From the NCBI GenBank assembly GCA_035548125.1, contig DASZTV010000093.1, forward strand, positions 10,283-74,282: a DNA stretch of 64,000 nt. Direction: 5' to 3'. The position numbers were made by a program, and so were the translations under genes. The notes under the pieces are model-generated. The model searched no databases. It was not told the DNA's origin and was given only the letters and a program-made list of their open reading frames with translations. This DNA is from DASZTV01 sp035548125. GTDB taxonomy: Bacteria; Actinomycetota; Actinomycetes; JAFAQI01. Below, piece after piece: positions 59,083-64,000 of this stretch (positions within the stretch are counted from its first letter, which is position 1; the number at the start of each line of letters is the position of its first letter).

Positions 59083-59613
59083 TCAGCGCTTGCTGTACTG
59101 CGGGGCCTTGCGGGCTTTCTTGAGGCCGTACTTCTTGCGCTCCTTGGCCCGCGCGTCGCGGGTCAGGAAGCCGGCCTTCTTCAGCGGCCGGCGCGCGGCG
59201 TCATCGGTGTCCAGGAGGGCACGAGCGACACCGAGCCGGACGGCGCCGGCCTGGCCGGAGACGCCACCGCCCTGGACGCGCACGAGCACGTCGTAGCCAT
59301 CCGGGACCCCGAGGGTCTCGAGCGGCTCCTTGACGATCTGCTGGTGGACCTTGTTCGGGAAGTAGTCGTCGAGGGTGCGGCCGTTGATGGTCCACACGCC
59401 GGTGCCCGGGATGATCCGGACCCGCGCGATGGCCTCCTTGCGGCGACCGGTCGCGGCCGCGGGGCCGCTGACCTGCACGACGGGCTTGCGCTCGATCGGA
59501 GCGGCCGGAGCCTCGTCCTCGATGTCGGAGCCGACCACGGCCTCCGCGGCCTCGGTCTCGTCAGCCGCGTCGTCGATCTCCTCGACGACTTCCTCGGTCA
59601 CGGTCTCACTCAC
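59083..59613 (-). CDS. rpsI: 30S ribosomal protein S9
   Basis: 176 residues. A 50-residue acidic extension (Glu/Asp/Ala-rich) precedes the conserved S9 core GRRKEAIARVRI..GTG.W.INGR and the C-terminal RDARAKERKKYGLKKARKAPQYSKR that reaches the P-site tRNA. The GTG start shares one base with the rplM stop (TAGTG), coupling the two proteins. Confidence 0.97.
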   Translation of the reverse strand: MSETVTEEVVEEIDDAADETEAAEAVVGSDIEDEAPAAPIERKPVVQVSGPAAATGRRKEAIARVRIIPGTGVWTINGRTLDDYFPNKVHQQIVKEPLETLGVPDGYDVLVRVQGGGVSGQAGAVRLGVARALLDTDDAARRPLKKAGFLTRDARAKERKKYGLKKARKAPQYSKR

Positions 59614-60056
59614 TACTGCGCCACCTGCGTGATCTCGTAAGGCACCGGCGACTGCGCCTGGTGCGGGTGCTCGGGGCCGGCGTACACCTTCAGCTTGCTG
59701 GCCATCTGACGACCGAGCGTGGTGTGCGGAAGCATGCCTTTCACGGCCTTCTCCACGACGCGCTCGGGCCGCTTGTCCAGCAGCTCGCCGTACGGCGTCG
59801 AGGTGAGGCCACCGGGGTAGCCGGAGTGGCGGTGGGCGAGCTTGCCCTCCCGCTTGTTGCCGGTCAGCGCGACCTTGCTGGCGTTGACGATGATGACGAA
59901 GTCACCGGTGTCCAGGTGCGGCGCGAAGATCGGCTTGTGCTTGCCACGAAGCAGGCGGGCGGTCTGGCTCGCGAGCCGGCCGAGCACGACATCGGTCGCG
60001 TCGATGACGTGCCACTGACGCGTCACCTGGCCAGGCTTCGGTTGGTACGTACGCAC
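59613..60056 (-). CDS. rplM: 50S ribosomal protein L13
   Basis: 147 residues. WHVIDATDVVLGRLASQTARLLRGKHKPIFAPHLDTGDFVIIVNA and GMLPHTTLGRQMASKLKVYAGPEHPHQAQ cover the full family. It is the first gene of the rplM-rpsI operon. A -35/-10 promoter lies 70-95 bp upstream, with a GC-rich hairpin at the start of the leader; L13 autoregulation of the leader is known in enterobacteria, but whether it applies here is not known. Confidence 0.97.
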   Translation of the reverse strand: MRTYQPKPGQVTRQWHVIDATDVVLGRLASQTARLLRGKHKPIFAPHLDTGDFVIIVNASKVALTGNKREGKLAHRHSGYPGGLTSTPYGELLDKRPERVVEKAVKGMLPHTTLGRQMASKLKVYAGPEHPHQAQSPVPYEITQVAQ

Positions 60057-60102
60057 AGGGGTGCCTTCTGCTTCGGGTCTCGATATTTTTGGCCGTGCAA
60101 TG

Positions 60103-60115
60103 CCGCCTCAGGCGG
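60103..60115 (-). promoter_or_regulatory. Hairpin at the 5' end of the rplM leader
   Basis: CCGCC-TGA-GGCGG on the transcript strand, a few nucleotides downstream of the predicted start site. A role in autoregulation is only a possibility. Confidence 0.3.
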
Positions 60116-60123
60116 ACCGTACG

Positions 60124-60153
60124 AGGCTACCCGCGCCCCTCTGGAGGGGTCAA
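60124..60153 (-). promoter_or_regulatory. rplM-rpsI promoter (-35 TTGACC, -10 TAGCCT) with palindromic spacer
   Basis: TTGACC (60153-60148) and TAGCCT (60129-60124) on the minus strand, spacer 18 nt. The -35 overlaps the stop codon of the PaiB-like gene. The spacer contains most of a near-palindrome, CCCCTCCAGAGGGG (60136-60149), which also could form a hairpin directly after the PaiB stop. Confidence 0.6.
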
Positions 60154-60764
60154 AACCCGCTGCGGCGCAGCAAATGAGCCGTTGCGGCCTGGTCGCCCGT
60201 CGCGCCTCGATGCTGCAGCCTCGCCGCTACCGCTTCGCGGTGCGCCCGGTCCACGTTGCCGCCGTACTTGAACTTGCCGGTCACGCCCGTGATCGCCAGT
60301 CGCAGGCCTCGGATCCCGGACAGCTTTCGCTCGTGGACCGCCGGGTCGGCGTGGCCACTGTCCGGCTCGAACTCCCCGAGCTGGCGGCGGAGGATCGCGA
60401 GCTTGGCCTCGACGTCGTCGACCACTGTCGCCCGGCAGCGCAGCTGGACCGCCGCGTAGTAGGTCGTGGGGATGCCGAGCGTTGGGTCCTCGTCACCGAT
60501 TGCCTTCCATCCGGCCGGGATGTACGCCCAGTCACCCGCAACGCTCAGCAGGACCGTCGGGTTCTCCGCGATCGCCTCCCAGACCGGGTTCGGCCGGGCG
60601 AGGTGGAGCACCACCTCGTCGCCGTCGAGGACGTACTGGGTCGGTACGACGACGGGCACGTCGCGCTTGTGCCCGGCGGCGATCAGCTGCCCGAACGCCT
60701 GCGCGCAGACGAAGGCACGCCACTCGTCGTCGTCCTCGCTCGCGTCCCACGGATGGACCAGCAT
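60150..60764 (-). CDS. FMN-binding protein of the PaiB family
   Basis: 204 residues from the ATG at 60764, which overlaps the ABC-F stop as TGATG; an ATG five codons upstream is possible. LVHPWDASEDDDEWRAFV aligns with the PaiB N-terminus. PVVVPTQYVLDGDEVVLHLARPNPVWEAI and AYIPAGWKAIGDEDPTLGIPTTYYAAVQL form the split-barrel flavin-binding fold. ERKLSGIRGLRLAITGVTGKFK is the diagnostic PaiB segment. The family was named negative transcriptional regulator, but an FMN-dependent oxidoreductase role is equally possible. Confidence 0.85.
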   Translation of the reverse strand: MLVHPWDASEDDDEWRAFVCAQAFGQLIAAGHKRDVPVVVPTQYVLDGDEVVLHLARPNPVWEAIAENPTVLLSVAGDWAYIPAGWKAIGDEDPTLGIPTTYYAAVQLRCRATVVDDVEAKLAILRRQLGEFEPDSGHADPAVHERKLSGIRGLRLAITGVTGKFKYGGNVDRAHREAVAARLQHRGATGDQAATAHLLRRSGF

Positions 60765-62461
60765 CAGCGTTGCGTCCATTCTCGTTGGCGTTCCACGCGA
60801 CCCTCGTCCCATACCGGCTCGGGCGTCTCCTCGACGGTCCCGTCGGAGCGAAAGACCACGAACCGGTCGAACGACTTCGCGAACCAACGGTCATGGGTGA
60901 CCGCCACGACGGTCCCTTCGAACGCCTCGAGGCCGGCCTCGAGCGCGTCGGCGGACGCGATGTCGAGGTTGTCGGTCGGCTCGTCGAGCAGCAGCAAAGT
61001 CGCCCCCGACAGCTCGAGCAGAAGGATCTGCAGCCGCGCCTGCTGGCCGCCCGATAACGTCTCGAACGGCTGCTCCCCGGCCCGCGCCAGCTCGTAGCGG
61101 TCGAGCACCCGCGCCGCCTGCTCGCGACCGAGGCCGTCGCGGTGCTCGTCGCCCTTCCAGAGGATGTCGAGCAGGGTCCGCCCGATGAGCTCCGGGTGCT
61201 CGTGGGTCTGCGCGAACCAGCCCGGCCTGACCCTTGCACCCAGCCGCGCGACGCCGGTGTGCGCAACCCGAGCCAGCGGCGTACCCGCGACCGGGCGATG
61301 CTCCGGCTCCGGGTCGCTGCCACCCGCGGCCAGCAGGCGCAAGAAGTGGGACTTGCCCGACCCGTTGGAGCCGAGCACCGCGAGCCGCTCACCGAACCAG
61401 ATCTCGAGGTCGAACGGCTTCATCAGCCCGGTCAGCTCGAGCTGCTCGCACGCGACCGCGCGCTTGCCGGTCCGACCGCCGCGCAGCCGCATCGCCACCG
61501 CTTGCGGCAGCGGGACGGCACGCGGGGGCCCCTCCCGCTCGAAGCGCTCCAGCCGGGTGCAGGCCGCCTGGTAGGCGCCGGCCATCCCGTCGTTGTACTC
61601 GGCCTTGATCCGCAGCCGGAGCACCAGCGCCTTGAGCTTGGCGTGCTCCTCGTCCCAACGCCGCCGCAGCTCTTCGAGCCGGCTGTTGCGGTCGGCCCGG
61701 GCTTCGGCGTACGACGCAAACCCGCCGCCGTGCACCCACGCCGTGTTGCCGGCGGCGCCGAGCTCCAAGGTCACGATGCGGCTCGCGGTCCGCGCGAGCA
61801 ACTCCCGGTCGTGGGAGACGTACAGCACCGTCTTGGTGCTGTCGATCAGCTGCTGTTCGAGCCATCGCTTTCCCGGCACGTCGAGGTAGTTGTCGGGCTC
61901 GTCGAGCAGCAGGACCTCGTCCGGACCGCGCAACAGCGCCTCGAGCACGAGCCGCTTCTGCTCGCCGCCGGAGAGGGTGCGCACCTCGCGCCATCGCGCC
62001 TTGTCGTACGGGACACCCAGTGCCGCGACCGTGCAGGTGTCCCACAGCACCTCGATGTCCCAGCCGCCCGCGTCGGACCACTCCGCGAGCGCGCTGGCGT
62101 ACCTCAGCTGGGTGGGCTCGTCCTCCCGCTCCATCATCTCGAGCTCCGCGGCGTCGACGGCAGCGGCGGCCTCGCGCACCCGTGGCGGCGCGACCGACAG
62201 CAGGAGGTCGCGCACCGTCGAGTTGTCGCGTACCGAGCCGACGAACTGTCGCATCACGCCGAGCCCCCCGGAGCCGGTCACAGCTCCCGAATCAGGGCCG
62301 AGGTCGCCGCTGACGATTTTGAGCAGCGTCGTCTTGCCGGCGCCGTTGGGCCCGATCAGCGCGGCCTTCTGGCCGTCGGCGACCCGGAACGTGATCTCGT
62401 CGAGCAGCATCCGGCCGTCCGGCAGTGCGACGCTGATGCGCTGCAGGTCGACGTGGCCCAT
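60764..62461 (-). CDS. ABC-F family ATPase (ribosome-associated)
   Basis: 565 residues from the ATG at 62461 (preceded by GGGGGG). It has two ABC domains in one chain and no membrane segments. Walker A loops are GPNGAGKTT (near 38) and GSNGSGKSH. Signatures are LSGGEQKRLV and LSGGQQARLQ, and Walker B segments LLLDEPDNYLDVP and LLLDEPTDNLDIA. The interdomain linker (about 235-300) is charged and helical, as in translation-factor or antibiotic-protection ABC-F proteins. The Walker A serine is followed by His instead of Thr in the second site. Which ABC-F class it belongs to is not resolved. A longer frame to 62539 would start within the palindromic element. Confidence 0.9.
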   Translation of the reverse strand: MGHVDLQRISVALPDGRMLLDEITFRVADGQKAALIGPNGAGKTTLLKIVSGDLGPDSGAVTGSGGLGVMRQFVGSVRDNSTVRDLLLSVAPPRVREAAAAVDAAELEMMEREDEPTQLRYASALAEWSDAGGWDIEVLWDTCTVAALGVPYDKARWREVRTLSGGEQKRLVLEALLRGPDEVLLLDEPDNYLDVPGKRWLEQQLIDSTKTVLYVSHDRELLARTASRIVTLELGAAGNTAWVHGGGFASYAEARADRNSRLEELRRRWDEEHAKLKALVLRLRIKAEYNDGMAGAYQAACTRLERFEREGPPRAVPLPQAVAMRLRGGRTGKRAVACEQLELTGLMKPFDLEIWFGERLAVLGSNGSGKSHFLRLLAAGGSDPEPEHRPVAGTPLARVAHTGVARLGARVRPGWFAQTHEHPELIGRTLLDILWKGDEHRDGLGREQAARVLDRYELARAGEQPFETLSGGQQARLQILLLELSGATLLLLDEPTDNLDIASADALEAGLEAFEGTVVAVTHDRWFAKSFDRFVVFRSDGTVEETPEPVWDEGRVERQREWTQR

Positions 62462-62500
62462 CCCCCCAGTCTCCCAGCCCCCCGCGACCCCTTTTCTCTT

Positions 62501-62562
62501 CGCGATCTTGCACTTTTCAACCGCCAAAAGGCCTCTCACACGTTGAAAAGTGCAAGATCGCG
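62501..62562. repeat. 62-nt palindromic element, copy 2
   Basis: Arms 62501-62521 and 62542-62562 are identical to those at 8289-8350, again with a 20-nt loop, here with an AGGCCT core. The element directly abuts the truA stop codon (62563-62565) and lies 39 nt upstream of the ABC-F start, so it could act as the truA terminator. Confidence 0.9.
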
Positions 62563-63417
62563 TTATTTCAGGGGGCGGCGGCGGGTGCGGGTGCGGGCTA
62601 CTTGGTGCGCAAGCTCGTCATCCGGCGGGTAGTCCACCGCGATCAGCGTCAGGCCGTGAGGCGGGGCGACGGTGACCGCGGGGTCGCGCACTTTGGCCGC
62701 GAGCACGTCAGCCGGCCATCCGACCGGGCGTCGCCCTTCGCCGACGGCGAGCAGCGCACCGACCATCGCGCGGACCTGGTTGTGGCAGAACGCGTCGGCG
62801 TACGCCTCGATCTCGACCACCCCGTCCGGCGCCCGGCAGACCGAGAGCTCGCGCAACGTACGGACCGTCGTGGCGCCTTCGCGCGGCCGGCAGTACGCCG
62901 CGAAGTCGTGCTCGCCGAGCAGGCCCCGCGCCGCCTGACCCATCGCGCCGACATCGAGCGGGCGCTTGACCGCGACGGTGTCGTGGCGTCGTAGCGGGTC
63001 GCTAGGCCGGTCGGCGACGCGGTAGCGGTAATGGCGACCGGTCGCCGCAAACCGGGCATCGAAGCCATCCGGTGCGCGGGTCACCGCGGCGACCACGACA
63101 TCGGGCGGGAGCACCCCTGCGAGACGTCGCAGCAGGTCCGCAGCATCGACGGACGCCGGCAGATCGACGTGCGCGACCTGCCCGGTCGCGTGGACGCCCG
63201 CGTCGGTGCGTCCGGCGACGGTCAGCGAGACCGGATCGGCGAGCCGCAGCACGGTCGCGATCGCCAGCTCGACCGTCTCCTGCACCGTGCGCTGACCTGG
63301 CTGGCGCGCCCAGCCGGAGAACGCCGTGCCGTCGTAGGCCAGGTCGAGCCGCAGACGGACGAGCCCGCCGTCCCCAGCTGGGGTGGCGGGCTCGTCGACG
63401 TCGTACGACGCGGTCAC
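62563..63417 (-). CDS. truA: tRNA pseudouridine(38-40) synthase
   Basis: 284 residues. The catalytic Asp is in TVAGRTDAGVHATGQVAH. LRLDLAYDGTAFSGWARQPGQRTVQ opens the domain, and FCHNQVRAMVGALLAVGEGR closes the active site. It modifies uridines 38-40 in the anticodon arm. The start overlaps the rplQ stop by 4 nt. The C-terminus ends in an Arg/Thr-rich tail whose stop touches the palindromic element. Confidence 0.95.
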   Translation of the reverse strand: MTASYDVDEPATPAGDGGLVRLRLDLAYDGTAFSGWARQPGQRTVQETVELAIATVLRLADPVSLTVAGRTDAGVHATGQVAHVDLPASVDAADLLRRLAGVLPPDVVVAAVTRAPDGFDARFAATGRHYRYRVADRPSDPLRRHDTVAVKRPLDVGAMGQAARGLLGEHDFAAYCRPREGATTVRTLRELSVCRAPDGVVEIEAYADAFCHNQVRAMVGALLAVGEGRRPVGWPADVLAAKVRDPAVTVAPPHGLTLIAVDYPPDDELAHQVARTRTRRRPLK

Positions 63418-64000
63418 TCTTCGGCGGAACCGCTCTCGTCTGCGGCCGGCGGCGCCTCTTCCTCGGCAGCGGTCGCGACCTCGGCGGCCTGCTCCGCAAC
63501 GTCCGCCTCATCGGCTTCGGTTGCCGGCTCGACCGGCGCCTCGGCGACGACCTCCGGGTCGCTGGCTTCCGCCTCGACCTCGGTCGCCTGCTCCGCGACG
63601 TCGGCCTCGTCGGCCTCGACCGCCGAGGCTTCAGCGTCCGCCGTGGCTCCAGCGTCCGCCGTGGCTTCGGCGTCCGCCGTGGCTTCGGCTTCGGTCGCGT
63701 CGGCGGCGGCGGCCTCGGCGGCGACGGCCGCAGCGGTCTCCGACTCGCCCGCGAGCTCTGCCGCGGCTTCCGCGGTGGCACCGGTCGGCCGGCGACGGCG
63801 AGCGAAGCGCGTGCCGCGAGCGGCCTCGGCCTCAGCCACCGCCTGCTGCCCGATGGTGCGCGACTCGACCAGCTCGATGACCGCCATCGGGGCGTTGTCG
63901 CCCTTGCGCGGTCCGAGCTTGGTGATCCGCGTGTAGCCACCGGCCCGGTCGGCGAACGCCGGACCGATCTCGGCGAACAGCTGGTGCACGACAGCCTTGT
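63414..64000 (-). CDS. rplQ: 50S ribosomal protein L17, C-terminal part with long acidic tail
   Basis: The gene runs off the right end of the window, so the N-terminus is missing. VHQLFAEIGPAFADRAGGYTRITKLGPRKGDNAPMAVIELV is the conserved L17 C-terminal block, cut here only for recognition. After it come about 130 residues rich in Ala and Glu with repeated ADAEATADA and EADEADVAEQA units. Actinobacterial L17 proteins often carry such acidic tails, but this one is long and is encoded by 18-bp near-repeats around 63640-63690. It is coupled to truA. Confidence 0.93.
   Translation of the reverse strand, partial: KAVVHQLFAEIGPAFADRAGGYTRITKLGPRKGDNAPMAVIELVESRTIGQQAVAEAEAARGTRFARRRRPTGATAEAAAELAGESETAAAVAAEAAAADATEAEATADAEATADAGATADAEASAVEADEADVAEQATEVEAEASDPEVVAEAPVEPATEADEADVAEQAAEVATAAEEEAPPAADESGSAEE

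Noticed and set aside
1..64000. tRNA, rRNA, riboswitch or phage genes
   Set aside because: By eye no cloverleaf with a GTTCRA loop, rRNA segment, known riboswitch core, integrase or capsid gene was found; a covariance-model scan would be needed to exclude small RNAs.

Overview
The window is GC-rich chromosomal DNA of an actinobacterium (Actinomycetota). The evidence is frequent GTG starts, tightly packed ATGA/GTGA/TGATG gene junctions, a GroEL with a histidine-rich C-terminus encoded beside GroES under CIRCE/HrcA-type control, an ECF sigma factor of the SigE type, and actinobacterial families such as DUF5319, DUF6295, UPF0182, the short ArgA-like acetyltransferase and an LAFTG sortase substrate. 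The genus cannot be fixed from the sequence alone. No rRNA, tRNA, CRISPR array, prophage or transposase gene was seen.

Layout. 1-9.1 kb: end of a CocE-type hydrolase, a stand-alone B12-binding subunit divergent from a fused carboxyltransferase, a lipase-like hydrolase, a PAP2 protein, a VKOR/thioredoxin-like pair, the PcrA helicase and a PIG-L deacetylase. 9.1-24.4 kb: ArgA-like GNAT, a MarR repressor divergent from YceI with visible operators, PurU plus a methyltransferase, a UPF0182 membrane protein, a UbiA/MenA-type prenyltransferase, an SDR, two tandem ABC exporters, glutathione peroxidase divergent from a VOC protein, a CoA-transferase and an esterase. 24.4-30.4 kb is a cell-surface region: sortase substrate, glycosyltransferase, GH26-like hydrolase, TrmB, secreted beta-helix protein. 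30.5-38.9 kb is purine biosynthesis (guaA, guaB3, guaB) interrupted by two sulfotransferases and a GMC oxidoreductase. 39-43.9 kb: orphan response regulator, TPR-like protein, groEL-groES, DUF6295 and a dienelactone hydrolase. 43.9-64 kb is a housekeeping block read leftward: rplQ-truA, an ABC-F ATPase and PaiB-like protein, rplM-rpsI, glmM and a GH3 enzyme, glmS-acpS-nnrDE-alr-hydrolase-udg-tsaE, then tsaB-rimI-tsaD. A sigma/anti-sigma-like pair and a DinB gene are read the other way.

Function. The block glmM-glmS-alr-acpS supplies cell-wall sugar, D-alanine and carrier-protein activation. tsaE/B/D form the tRNA t6A machinery. guaB/guaA make GMP. groES/groEL are the stress chaperonin.

Most notable sequence signals: (i) a 166-bp MITE-like element with perfect 23-bp terminal inverted repeats, inserted at a TA inside a CTAG that supplied the overlapping stop codons of two convergent genes; (ii) two copies, 54 kb apart, of a 62-nt palindromic element with identical 21-nt arms and equal-length loops; (iii) at least 14 genes whose start codon lies exactly 6 or 7 nt after a TANNNT -10 hexamer, implying leaderless mRNAs, including three divergent pairs sharing overlapping -10 elements; (iv) a private leaderless, CIRCE-overlapped promoter for groEL.
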